DNA of 64,000 nt from Bacteroidota bacterium (GTDB lineage Bacteria; Bacteroidota; Bacteroidia; Chitinophagales; Saprospiraceae). The notes beneath the pieces are model-generated. The model saw only the letters and a program-made list of their open reading frames with translations, did no database searches and was not told where the DNA came from. The stretch covers positions 1-64,000 of the forward strand of contig JASBVF010000007.1 of NCBI GenBank assembly GCA_030147525.1. The letters are read 5' to 3'. The position numbers and the translations under genes were made by a program. Each line of letters starts with the position of its first letter. Position 1 is the first letter of the stretch. Positions 54,501 through 63,200 of the stretch are shown here, in pieces.

Positions 54501-55935
54501 CGATATTTACCTCCACGACTACATCGCCGACATGATGGAACTGTTCCAGGGGCTGGCAGGGCGCCGCAACATCAGCCTCGATTTTCTGGATGAAAGTGAA
54601 AACACCCTCGTGGCCCTCGACCCCGACAAAGTGGAGAAAGTCACCGTTAACCTGCTCTCCAACGCATTCCGGGCGACACCCGGCGGCGGCAGCATCCTGG
54701 TCAGCCTCGGCACGGTGACGGCGGCCAGCCACAGTCTGAATCCGTTTTATGAAAAATACTTCGAAATCGTGGTGGAGGACACCGGCAGCGGCATCAGCCA
54801 GGAAAAGATCGACCTGATTTTTGAAAAATATTACACCTCCGAGTCGGAAAACACCAACGCTCCCGGCGCCGGTATCGGCCTGTCGTACATCAAAGACCTC
54901 GTGTACCTGATGCAGGGCGAGATCCGGGTGGAAAGCGAGGCTGGCAAAGGCTCCCGGTTCATGGTTTACCTGCCATTCGTGCCGGCGAAGGAGACGGCGG
55001 GCAGTGCCGCCACAGCGGGCGAAAAACCGAAATTCCAGATCGCCCGGCAGGAGGCGTCCCTGCTGCTGAGCACTTACAGCGATGTACCGGACACAGAAAA
55101 AGCTCCGGCCGGAAAGGACGGCGGAGACCTGCCCAGGGTGCTCGTTGTGGAGGACAACCCCGACATGCTGCACTTTTTGGAAAATATTTTACAGGAAAAA
55201 TACCAGGTCGTCACATCCGAAAACGGCAGGGAGGGCCTGAAGGCGACGCTCAGCCAGTCGATCGACCTCATCATCAGCGACGTGATGATGCCCGAAATGG
55301 ACGGGATTACTTTCTGTGAAAAAGTGAAAAACAACTTTGCCACCAGCCACATCCCCATCGTGCTGCTGACGGCCAAAGTGCTGGATGAGAGCAAATTATC
55401 CGGCTACCTGAAAGGCGCCGACGACTACGTCACCAAACCTTTCAACCCGGAACTGCTGATGGTCAGGGTGGAAAACCTGCTACAACAGCGGTCGCAACTG
55501 CGGGAGGTTTTCAACAAGGAATTCATGCTGACGCCAAAATCCGAGACCATCACCTCGCCCGACGAAGAGTTTCTGCAAAAACTGGTGGACCTGATGAACG
55601 AAAACGTCTCCGAGGCGGAGTTCAACGTCGAATCGATGTGTAAATCCATGCACCTGAGCCACATGCATTTCATTCGCAAGGTGAAACAACTGACGGGTAA
55701 AAAACCCATCGACCTGCTCAAATCGTTCCGCATGAAAAAGGCCAAGGAATTGCTGGCACAGCAAAAACTGACCGTGGCGGAGGTGGCTTACAAAGTGGGT
55801 TTCGACCTGCCCAACTCGTTCAGCCGGGCATTTAAAAAAGAATTCAACCTGACGCCGACGGAGTTTTTGAGTAACCTGCCGCCGGAGGACTCGCCGGAGA
55901 ATGAGGGCTTGAAGGAGTTGTTTTCGGAGAATTAA
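51598..55935 (+). CDS. Hybrid two-component system sensor-regulator (HTCS2)
   Basis: 1445 residues from the ATG at 51598 (signal peptide, about 1-34). Periplasmic propeller sensor (about 40-690, with repeated FDGKNWxxH-type blades), a Y_Y_Y-like domain (about 705-785), one membrane helix (about 790-811), a long heptad-type coiled coil (about 814-894, EANEHLQEKSRQIEEQNREI), kinase domain with HELRTPLTL histidine near 902, ATPase (NLLSNAFRATPGGG, GAGIGLSYIKDLV), receiver with phospho-aspartate in ISDVMMPEMDG near 1226, and AraC-type domain (about 1347-1434). The coiled coil is absent from HTCS1. Likely senses a second polyuronate oligomer and controls the right-hand genes. Confidence 0.95.
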   Translation: MGNAIFRHLRKSFVVLAMGLFFSFTLWAAQPYMPKTVNPLLESWRWKHFPELEGKGIRYIAESSSQEVWVSYNEGVLEYDGYDWKTHDARNGLTVSPVEQLLVAADGAIFATTAKGIFRYDGNSWEHFFKIPGNRTFVFHGIRELSDRSVIACADWGFIHFLNDKKINFYSSPTRIRQLQAEIPDVSWVALPAEALSEEGEIHYASDVLELAGGAVWFGITTQMEVGKLLRFNLNTVRNGTVGPFEVISSREGFQLGEGQQFLHAADGRIWVVNSTSNKGIHIFDGKNWETVFIHKIFGGDEYMADIVQSANGTIWIASMAKILAYSNGRWEMYRAPNYPIPANRIILQNSQNDQLWVAGYKSKVLLLDFSTDQWLTYENLSFQCEVSPQEQWFLERDNRIVQRLGDRWTAYGPEDGLMDKPVHLIRTSKGQIWAAGSHLGKAATAVWKNGRWERHLHPRLSWGIDYRSVFEAADGSLWFGGAVDAERKDGFYSGVLQLTDPTASALQWVHHVYGENGLNQANVYGIGQSRDGRIWIGGSKLMFYDGKNWNTAEDERLQQYVNYVHSKNGLLLVGSRYYGLFVFDGKNWTHHNTATGLSGNTVISIDALSDSIFIVATENDICKFDGTSWTTDIFPEKLNMDFEGGTILHTGQHIWVNHVPRSWKRRAYQSSAEQMENWEFFTTRYQPSNTPPETSFDFYLDRISSDGNGLISWTGKDFFAKTAPGQLMYSYRLDGEDWSPFTKEKQHTFTSLSSGRHTLEIRARDLDFNVDPTPAKIQFEVMPPIWKQGWFILLILTFLTIFGIYEYRVISKKKKLEVLNLSLQEANEHLQEKSRQIEEQNREILAQRDKILKQSGILEANNRELESRNEEIRQQRDQLEEMVVKVENLSKAKVGFFTNISHELRTPLTLILGPASQLKKEGEKLPETQRHQFYEIVHRNASRLLKLINQLLEMRRIEQSALELKLSDIYLHDYIADMMELFQGLAGRRNISLDFLDESENTLVALDPDKVEKVTVNLLSNAFRATPGGGSILVSLGTVTAASHSLNPFYEKYFEIVVEDTGSGISQEKIDLIFEKYYTSESENTNAPGAGIGLSYIKDLVYLMQGEIRVESEAGKGSRFMVYLPFVPAKETAGSAATAGEKPKFQIARQEASLLLSTYSDVPDTEKAPAGKDGGDLPRVLVVEDNPDMLHFLENILQEKYQVVTSENGREGLKATLSQSIDLIISDVMMPEMDGITFCEKVKNNFATSHIPIVLLTAKVLDESKLSGYLKGADDYVTKPFNPELLMVRVENLLQQRSQLREVFNKEFMLTPKSETITSPDEEFLQKLVDLMNENVSEAEFNVESMCKSMHLSHMHFIRKVKQLTGKKPIDLLKSFRMKKAKELLAQQKLTVAEVAYKVGFDLPNSFSRAFKKEFNLTPTEFLSNLPPEDSPENEGLKELFSEN

Positions 55936-55993
55936 TTTTCCGCTGCCTATTCTGATACCAGTCGTTTTTAAAGCGGCATTACTGTTAAATTTT

Positions 55994-56167
55994 CGCTCAT
56001 CCCCCTTTTAAGGTGAAACAAGGTTTACCAATTTATTCCTGTCCCGGGTAGGCCGGGTTATCATACCCGGCGATTCTTTTAAGTCTTCGCCGGGTATGAT
56101 AACCCGGCCTACCCGGGAGCAAAGGAAGTTTGCACCAGTCCATTTCACCTTGAAGAGGGAATGAGCG
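55994..56167. repeat. Nested inverted repeat between convergent genes
   Basis: Inner arms 56043-56073 and 56087-56117 are perfect over 31 bases around a 13-base loop. Outer arms 55994-56018 and 56143-56167 pair over 21 of 25 bases. The whole 174-base unit could form one long cruciform or RNA hairpin. It fills most of the gap between the convergent HTCS2 and mechanosensitive channel genes and marks the end of the uronate locus. Confidence 0.9.
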
Positions 56168-56191
56168 TAATTTTTTTATACCTGCCTGCAA

Positions 56192-57016
56192 TCACTCTCC
56201 GACCGGCCCCAATTCAACCCCTTCAGAGTACGCCATCTTGATGCCATTGCGGTTAAAAGCAGCCTTCACCTCCCGGTGGACTTCGAAAATGCCTTGCCAG
56301 TAGTCGTCCGGATGGACGTAGGGACGCACGGTGAGTTGGATGTTGTGTGTGTCGAAATTTTCGATGCCGACTTCCGGCGCCGGTTCTTTCAGTACCAGTG
56401 GAATGTTTTGCAGGGTTTCCGTGATGATGGATTTCACCTTCGGAAAACTCTCCTCGTATGGCATGGTCACGTTGAGTTCGAGACGGATGGCGCCTTTTTC
56501 CGAAAAATTGATGATCGTGTCGTCCACCACTTTTCCATTGGGAACTATGAGCGTTTTCAGGCCCGGCGTGGAGAGCACAGTGTTGAACACATGAATTTCT
56601 TCCACTTTGCCGAAGCGGCCGTTAACCTCCACCATGTCACCTACTTTGTAAGGCCGCAACAATAGCACGAGGATCCCTGCTGCAAAATTGCCGAGGCTAC
56701 CCTGCAACGCCAGCCCTACAGCGAACCCGGCCGCTGCCAGGATGCCCACGATGGAAGTCGTTTCGATACCGACGATCCCTGCTGCTGCCAGCAGGACGAT
56801 GACTTTCAATGAAATATTGAGGAAGGAAATGAGGAAGGGCGTGACTTCTTTGCTGAAGTTGGCTTTTTCCAGCGACAGCCTTGTAATGAAAGCCAGCTTC
56901 TTAACTAACCAAAAACCGACGAGGATGATCAGGATGGCTCCGGCGAGTTTCGGAGCGAATTCAACGGCGAAGTTGATGATTTTTTCAAGGTAACCCGAGA
57001 GTTGATCTTCGTTCAT
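56192..57016 (-). CDS. Small-conductance mechanosensitive channel (MscS family)
   Basis: 274 residues from the ATG at 57016; the longer reading adds 29 residues overlapping a terminator hairpin. Three membrane helices at about 20-120, the pore helix with GFAVGLALQGSLGNFAAGI, then the cytoplasmic beta domain RPYKVGDMVEVNGRFGKVEEIHVFNTVLSTPGLKTLIVPNG. Releases solutes on sudden osmotic down-shock. Not obviously linked to the uronate locus. Confidence 0.93.
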   Translation of the reverse strand: MNEDQLSGYLEKIINFAVEFAPKLAGAILIILVGFWLVKKLAFITRLSLEKANFSKEVTPFLISFLNISLKVIVLLAAAGIVGIETTSIVGILAAAGFAVGLALQGSLGNFAAGILVLLLRPYKVGDMVEVNGRFGKVEEIHVFNTVLSTPGLKTLIVPNGKVVDDTIINFSEKGAIRLELNVTMPYEESFPKVKSIITETLQNIPLVLKEPAPEVGIENFDTHNIQLTVRPYVHPDDYWQGIFEVHREVKAAFNRNGIKMAYSEGVELGPVGE

Positions 57017-57037
57017 AGTTTGCTTTGATTTCGATAA

Positions 57038-57078
57038 AAAACAAAGGCTTCCTTCGGGTAGAAAGAGGCCTTTGTTTT
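57038..57078 (-). terminator. Rho-independent terminator after the barrel-protein gene
   Basis: AAAACAAAGGC at 57038-57048 pairs perfectly with GCCTTTGTTTT at 57068-57078. Read on the minus strand the stem is followed by a run of T. It lies between the stop of the gene ending at 57100 and the start of the mechanosensitive channel gene. Confidence 0.75.
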
Positions 57079-57099
57079 CAACATGATAAAATGATTTTA

Positions 57100-57804
57100 T
57101 CAAAACATGACACCCAGGTGTAGGATGATAGCGGAAATGTAGGCTTTTGAATCAACATCCGGCTCGTAATCTTTGGTGACGTCGGTGAAAATTCTTTGGA
57201 ATCCGAGTCCACCGATGATAGCGGTGCTTTCGCTGACGCTGTACTCAACGCCGCCGCCCAGGCCCCAGGAAAGGGATAGCCCGTTCACTTCTTTTTTGAT
57301 ATCGATTTTATCTTTTTTCAAACCGCTGTACTCGATGGTGCCTCTGGCCTGCGACTTAAAGCCCAGCGTAATGACCGGAACTTCGGCGAAGTAGCGGAGG
57401 TAGCCGAATTCTTTGGTGCGGAATTTCAGGCCGAATGGAATTTCAACATACTGGAGGTTGTACTTCAGGTCGGTGCCACCCGGGAACGGACGCAGTACGC
57501 CGCCGGGAAGTTCCGATTTCTGCCAGGTATCGCTTACGTTTTCGTGGCGGAGCGTTCCGCCGCTGTTAAAAAAGAAGCCCAGCCCGATCAGAAAAGCATA
57601 GTTTTCCCGAAAATAAATTTCGCCTCTCATACCCAGCTTTAAACCGAGGTTGGTACCATTGCTGTTGATCTGGTTGTCGTCAGTGGTGCCCATGCTGGAA
57701 AATGCAGGGCTGACCTGGAACCCCAGCCTGAGATCTGAAGCCTGAGAGAATGCGAGACCCTGGAGGAGCATTAAAAAGGCGGCAATTGCAACAATTTTTT
57801 TCAT
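57100..57804 (-). CDS. Outer-membrane beta-barrel protein (PorT-like)
   Basis: 234 residues. Signal peptide (to about LAFSQ, 21). The rest alternates amphipathic beta-strands (LRLGFQVSPAFSS, LGLKLGMRGEIYF, YAFLIGLGFFFNSGG, YLRYFAEVPVITLGFKSQA, LSLSWGLGGGVEYSVS) and ends in a strand with terminal phenylalanine (ILHLGVMF), the outer-membrane insertion signal. Fits the PorT / outer-membrane beta-barrel domain group of Bacteroidota. No specific function can be read from it. Confidence 0.8.
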   Translation of the reverse strand: MKKIVAIAAFLMLLQGLAFSQASDLRLGFQVSPAFSSMGTTDDNQINSNGTNLGLKLGMRGEIYFRENYAFLIGLGFFFNSGGTLRHENVSDTWQKSELPGGVLRPFPGGTDLKYNLQYVEIPFGLKFRTKEFGYLRYFAEVPVITLGFKSQARGTIEYSGLKKDKIDIKKEVNGLSLSWGLGGGVEYSVSESTAIIGGLGFQRIFTDVTKDYEPDVDSKAYISAIILHLGVMF

Positions 57805-57834
57805 CTAACTTTGTTTTTGGTTGTCGATTTGAAA

Positions 57835-57903
57835 AGGTTTTATGGTTTGAAGGTTTAAAAGTTTAACGTTGCCAAACCATAAAACCCTGAAACCATAAAA
57901 CCT
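57835..57903. repeat. Inverted repeat, GGTTTTATGGTTT words
   Basis: AGGTTTTATGGTTT at 57835-57848 pairs perfectly with 57890-57903. A further partial copy of the right arm is at 57874-57886. It lies in the divergent gap between the barrel-protein gene and gldB. Confidence 0.7.
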
Positions 57904-57913
57904 CATAAATTTT

Positions 57914-58957
57914 ATGAACGTAAAAAACTGGCTTTTTCTTTTTTGTGCGCTGCTACTCAGCATTTACGCCTGCGAATGCAGCAAAGGTAAAGATATTCCC
58001 GATGTTTCCTCCATTCCGGTAAACGTTGAAATCAAACGGTTTGAGCAGGATTTGTTCAATCTTGACACCAACAATATCGGGCCCGAACTGATGAGACTTG
58101 AGGAGAAATATCCTGTATTTTCCGCCATCTTTTTTGAAAAAATCCTTGGCTCGAAGGACAGCACCGTCGCTCCGGAAGGCCATGAAAAATACGTTCGGGG
58201 GTTCATCACGCATCCGCCCATCCGTCAGCTGTACGACACCTGCCAGGTCGTGTTTCCCGATGTTGAAAAATTGCGGCAGGACTTCGAGCAGGCTTTCCGG
58301 TTTTATAAATATTATTTCCCCCTCGAACCGTTGTCAGGCGAAGTGGTCACCTACCTCTCGGAGTACACGATCGGCGGTTTTTTGTACGATGAAAACTCCA
58401 TCGGCATCGGGCTGGATTTTTACCTGGGTGAAAAATATCCCTACATGCAGTACAATCCGGCTAACCCGAATTTTTCACAATACCTCACTCGCACTTTCAA
58501 CCGGGATCATATCGTCGAAAAGTCGATGAAACTGCTCGTCGAAGACTTGCTCGGTCCACCTCCCGGCAACAAAATGCTCGATCACATGATCCACAACGGT
58601 AAGCAACTCTACATCCTCGACCTGCTGCTGCCACACGCTCCGGACAGCGTGCGGCTGGAGTATTCTCAAAAACAGGTGGATTGGTGCAATGACAACGAGG
58701 CGAACCTGTGGGCCTATTTTATTTCAGAAAAACTGTTGTATTCAACAGACTGGAGCAAGTACCGCAAAATGGTGGAGCCCAGCCCCAACTCGCCCGGCAT
58801 GCCCGACGAAGCACCCGGTCGCACCGGCAACTGGCTCGGCTGGCAGATCGTCAAAGCTTTCATGAAAAAGAATCCGGATACCTCGCTCGATGAGCTGATC
58901 CAGCTGCGGGACGCACAGGAAATCCTGGATCGCTCGAAGTACAAACCGGCACGCTGA
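57914..58957 (+). CDS. gldB: Gliding motility lipoprotein GldB
   Basis: 347 residues. Signal peptide with cysteine near 20-22 (SIYACEC), a likely lipoprotein. The body matches GldB: VNVEIKRFEQDLFNLD, FYKYYFPLEPLSGEVVTYLSEYTIGGFLYDENSIGIGLDFYLG, and the C-terminal RTGNWLGWQIVKAFMKKNPD. In gliding Bacteroidota this protein is needed for motility and associated surface functions. Its presence with type IX sorting tails on several enzymes here supports an organism using the type IX secretion system. Confidence 0.9.
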   Translation: MNVKNWLFLFCALLLSIYACECSKGKDIPDVSSIPVNVEIKRFEQDLFNLDTNNIGPELMRLEEKYPVFSAIFFEKILGSKDSTVAPEGHEKYVRGFITHPPIRQLYDTCQVVFPDVEKLRQDFEQAFRFYKYYFPLEPLSGEVVTYLSEYTIGGFLYDENSIGIGLDFYLGEKYPYMQYNPANPNFSQYLTRTFNRDHIVEKSMKLLVEDLLGPPPGNKMLDHMIHNGKQLYILDLLLPHAPDSVRLEYSQKQVDWCNDNEANLWAYFISEKLLYSTDWSKYRKMVEPSPNSPGMPDEAPGRTGNWLGWQIVKAFMKKNPDTSLDELIQLRDAQEILDRSKYKPAR

Positions 58958-58967
58958 ATTAATTTTC

Positions 58968-59054
58968 GATTTACGATTTTAGGATGTACGATTAATCAGC
59001 ATCTGCTGGGATCAGCCCTGAAACCGTAAATTGTACATCCCGAAATCGTAAATC
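58968..59054. repeat. Inverted repeat, GATTTACGATTT words
   Basis: Arms 58968-58993 and 59029-59054 pair over 23 of 26 bases with a 35-base loop. It fills the gap between gldB and the DUF2721 gene, both on the plus strand. Confidence 0.75.
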
Positions 59055-59060
59055 AAAATC

Positions 59061-59504
59061 ATGCAAATCACATCCTTTGCCACGCCGGCGCTATTGTTCC
59101 CGGCCATCTCGCTGCTGATGCTGTCGTACACCAATAAATTTCTGGCCATCGCCAGCCTCATCCGCAACCTGCACGACCGCTACGAAAAAGAACCGCAGCG
59201 GGAACTGATCGAACAGGTTGCCAACCTTAGCAAACGGCTTTACCTCATCCGGTTGATGCAGACTTTTGCCATCGCCAGCTTTTTGATGTGTTTCGTTTGC
59301 ATGGTGTTTTTATTTTTGGAAAAACAGGTGGCTGCTAACTGGGCTTTTGGCCTTAGCCTGGGGCTGATGATTACTTCGCTGGTACTCAGCCTTTGGGAGA
59401 TCACACTTTCTGCGGGAGCGTTGAATTTGTTGTTGAAAGATTTTCGTAAAAAAGATGAGATTGAAACCAGCGAGGCTACCACGGCATCCGGCAAAAGGGA
59501 GTGA
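59061..59504 (+). CDS. DUF2721 membrane protein
   Basis: 147 residues with three predicted membrane helices (about 8-30, 70-93, 98-120). The pattern FPAISLLMLSYTNKFLAIASLIRNLHDRY with the conserved N-R-F/Y-x-x-L helix and LSLWEITLSAGALNLLLKD near the end fits DUF2721 (PF11026). Function of the family is unknown. The start codon follows a repeat by six bases. Confidence 0.8.
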   Translation: MQITSFATPALLFPAISLLMLSYTNKFLAIASLIRNLHDRYEKEPQRELIEQVANLSKRLYLIRLMQTFAIASFLMCFVCMVFLFLEKQVAANWAFGLSLGLMITSLVLSLWEITLSAGALNLLLKDFRKKDEIETSEATTASGKRE

Positions 59505-59740
59505 TAAAAGTCACTTTTTTCATTCAACTTAGCAGAGGGCAAACTGTTGCATGGTTAAAGATCAAAGCAGATGTAACTTCAAAATGTCTAATTAATAGAG
59601 GGGTTGAAAGTTAGGTTTTGAGAAGTTACAGAAAAGCCGGCGGGCAGAAGATTTCTTGTCCAAGGCAGCGATATCAAAAAGTCTGGAATGTAGTTTTCTG
59701 CCCGGTTTTTGTACCATTTTTTTAACCAAAAGCCTTTGTT

Positions 59741-60148
59741 ATGAAAACAACATTTAAGTTTATCGTCGCTGGACTTGTGCTGGCTTTTTCAATAGGCGCC
59801 TTCACGTCATCGCAAGCCCAAACCAAACCCTCAGCCTCCGTTGAGGATGCCTACCCGGGCCCATCCATTGAAGTTTACATAAAAGGCAAACAAAGGACCC
59901 AGAGCATTTTTGATTTGACGGCATTTACAAGAAGCCGGACTAATTTTGATGGTGCTGATCGTGCTCCAGCCTTTTTTATGTGGCTGAAGGATGACCAGGT
60001 GATAGGTTTTTCACAAATGTGTCGTGGCGTTAGTTTTGGAACCTACACCGTGATCGTCAGGGAAAACAACAGCCATCTCTGGGGGATGGCAACTATCACG
60101 CTTACACGACGCCAGGCATTAACTTTAGGTGAAACTACGGACATGTAA
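59741..60148 (+). CDS. Small secreted protein of unknown function
   Basis: 135 residues. Clear signal peptide (MKTTFKFIVAGLVLAFSIGAFTSSQAQ, cleavage near 27). The mature part of about 108 residues is unrecognised: a short strand (SIEVYIKGK), a middle with FDLTAFTRSRTNFDGADRAPAFFMW, then alternating strands (FGTYTVIVRENNSHLWGMATITLTR), suggesting a small beta-sandwich. One cysteine in the mature part. A bidirectional terminator follows. No neighbour hints at its role. Confidence 0.7.
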   Translation: MKTTFKFIVAGLVLAFSIGAFTSSQAQTKPSASVEDAYPGPSIEVYIKGKQRTQSIFDLTAFTRSRTNFDGADRAPAFFMWLKDDQVIGFSQMCRGVSFGTYTVIVRENNSHLWGMATITLTRRQALTLGETTDM

Positions 60149-60174
60149 CTGCCTGAAAGTTTAAGTCTGAAAAC

Positions 60175-60214
60175 AAAAAATCGCCGGGAGAATTGATCCT
60201 CCCGGCGATTTTTT
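60175..60214. terminator. Bidirectional intrinsic terminator
   Basis: A-tract plus stem TCGCCGGGAG (60181-60190) pairs with CTCCCGGCGA (60199-60208) and a following T-tract (60209-60214); the A and T tracts also pair, giving a 16-base perfect stem. It serves both convergent genes, ending at 60148 and 60216. Confidence 0.88.
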
Positions 60215-60215
60215 A

Positions 60216-63200
60216 TTAATCCTGGTTCCAAACCGGGAACCTCCCCGGCGTGTACGGCGCCTTCGCCGCTTCCAGTTTGCGTTCGATGGCTTTCAAATCT
60301 CCATCCACCAGCTGGCGTAGCTTGGCCAATTCCGTTTTAAACATTTCACCCGCAATGCGCATCTGCTCCTGTTGCGTCGAAGTCGGTGCTGAGGTGGACG
60401 ACCAGATCTCGTAGCCCATCGCACCGATGCGGCTGCCGAGCGACGGCGGCGCAGGCTTGTCAATTTCAGAAGCCACCCGGTCGCCGTAGAAAGTTTTGCG
60501 AAGCTGGTAAGTTTTTTCTTCGAGCGCCTTCACGTCGGCGAGCAGATCCGGTGCTGGCTGCGCAATGGCGTAGGTCGCCTGCCGGATGTGTTTTAGCGTG
60601 TTGTCCAGTTCGCCGAGCACGGAGGTGGCGCCACGGTAGGCCCGTTCCAGTTCGGCAGCCTGGCGGATGTAGTTGTCGAGGGCCACCTTGTCAGTAGCGG
60701 GCAGGGTGGAGCCGCCGAGGGTGTTTATTTTAAAACGCTGAGGATCAAGCAATTTTGTTTCCTTGCCGTTGATGAATTTCGACAAACTCACCGTGTACTC
60801 GCCGGGCAGAGCAAAGCCGCCGCCATCGGGCGATTGCCAGGGCATGCGCTGCCGGGGTGTCAGCCGGATGGGGTCTTTCGACGGGTAACGGCCGTCCCAG
60901 ACGAGGCGGTTCACGCCTTTTTTCATCCCTGTCTTGATCTGGTTCACGATTTCACCGTTGCTGTTACGGATGGTGAAAAGCAGGTACGGCGCTTCCTCTT
61001 TTTGCTCCGCTTCCAGTTCCTCATAGGTCGGATAGCGAACGTCCTTGCCGTCTTTGATCTGCTTTTTCTCCCACTCCTGGCGTTTAGCTTTCAGCGTTTT
61101 GTATTCGTCTTTGATAAAATAAGTGAACGTCACGCCCATCTCCGGGTTGGGTGTGGTGAAATACGAGTGCCCCTGGAAACCCTTGCCCGTCGAGTAGCCG
61201 ATGGGAATGGCTTCGATGAAAACGAGGCCGTCCTTGATCGGGAGGATTTTCGCTTCGGCGTTCAGTTCCCGCTCGTTCAGGTAGCGCAGTGGCGAGTAGT
61301 CGTCAAGCACGTAAAATCCACGGCCGAAAGTACCCAGCACGAGGTCGTTCTCCCGCTTTTGAATGGCAATGTCCCGCACGGCGATGGTGGGCAGGCCGTT
61401 GCCGAGTTTTTTCCAAAAACCGCCTCCGTCACGGGTGAAAAAGCAACTGAACTCCGTGCCTACGAACAGCAGGTTGCTCTCCACGTGGTCTTCGGCGATG
61501 GAGTAGCTGGAGCCACGTTCGGGAAGGTTAGCGGAAATGTTAGTCCAGGTTCGGCCCTTGTCGCTGCTTTTGAAAACGTAGGGTTTGAAATCGCCCCGTT
61601 TGTGGTTGTTGAAACAGGCGTACACCACGTTTTCGTCGTGTTGCGAAGCGAGCAGCATGTTCACGTAAGTCATCTCCGGCACGCCGGGGAAACGCTCGAC
61701 CTTCGTCCAGGTGCGTCCGCCGTCCTGCGTGATCTGCACGAGGCCGTCGTCGGTACCGACGTAGAGCAGGTTCTCGTTTTTGGGGCTTTCGGAGAAGGCC
61801 ACGATGTTGCCGAATTCGCTGGTACTCTGGTTTTTCGCCACGGCGTCGATGCTCTGGATGCGGCCCATCACGGGCAGCGTGTTCCGGTCGATCTGCCGGG
61901 TGAGGTCGTCGCCGAGTACCGTCCAGGTGTCACCCCGGTCGTCGCTGCGGAAGAGTTTATTGGCGGCGAAATAGATGCGGCCCGGCTTGTGGACGGAGGT
62001 CGCCAGCGGGGCGTCCCAGTTCCAGCGGTAGGCATTTTCGCCTTCCCGTGGCTGCGGCTGGATGCCGGTCATTTCACCCGAAGCCTTGTCGAAGCGGGTC
62101 AGGCCGCCGTACTGGTACTGGGCGTACACGATGTCCGGGTTTTGCGGGTCGATCTGCGTTTCGAAGCCGTCGCCGAGCTGCGTTACGAACCAGTCGGCAT
62201 TGGTGATGCCGTGGGCGTTGCGGCTGCGGCTGGGTCCACCGAGCGAGAAGTTGTCCTGCGTGCCGCCGTAGATGTAGTAAAACGGCGTGCTGTTGTCCAC
62301 CTCCACTTTATAAAACTGGGTGACGGGCAAGTTGCCATGAAACACCCAGGTTTTGGCGGCATCGTGAGTGTGGTAAATGCCACCGTCGCAGCCCGCCAGC
62401 ATGTAGTCCGGGTCGTTCGGGTCGATCCAGATCACGTGGTTGTCCACGTGTTTGTATTCCTCGCCGAGCGTGCTCCAGGTCTTGCCGCCGTCACGGGTGA
62501 TTTGATTAAAAACATCCATCGAAATGACGGTATTCGGCTCGGTCGGGTGGGGAAAAATTTCACAGTAGTAGTTGCCGCTTGTGGCGTGGCCGCCCTGCTT
62601 TTCCCAGCTTGCGCCCCGGTTGGTGCTTTTGAAAAAACCACCGCCCTCGGCTGCCTCCACGATGGCGTAAATTATTTCGGGGTCAGCCGGTGAAATGGCC
62701 AGACCGATGCGCCCGATTTCGCTGCCGGGCAGGCCTTTGGCTGCTTTTTCCCAGGTTTTGCCACCGTCCGAAGATTTGTAAATCGTGCTGCCCGGCCCGC
62801 CGCCGACGTAGGTGAAAACATGCCGCCGCCGCTGGAATGCCGCAGCGTACAGCACGTCCGGGTTGCGTGGATCCATCACGAGATCGGTGACGCCGGTGTG
62901 GGCATCCAATAAAGGTTCGCCTTTTTCATTTTTCAAAACCTGTTCCCAGGTCTTGCCGCTGTCGGTGGTTTTGTAAAGCCCACGGTCGCCGCCCTCGCTC
63001 CAGAGCGGGCCGATCGCCGCCACATAAACTACGTTGGAGTTGCGGGGATCGACGATGATCTTGCCGATGTGTTCGGAATTTTTCAGGCCCATGTGTTCCC
63101 AGCTTTTTCCGCCGTCACGGGATTTGTAAACGCCGTCGCCGTAGGCCACCGAGCGCTGGTTGTTGTTCTCTCCCGTGCCTACCCACACGACGCTGGGATT

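Noticed and set aside
60834-62693. 619-residue open frame opposite the BNR-protein gene
   Set aside because: It is fully antisense to a well-supported propeller gene, has a low-complexity valine/histidine/arginine-rich translation and no domain; it arises from codon bias on the other strand.
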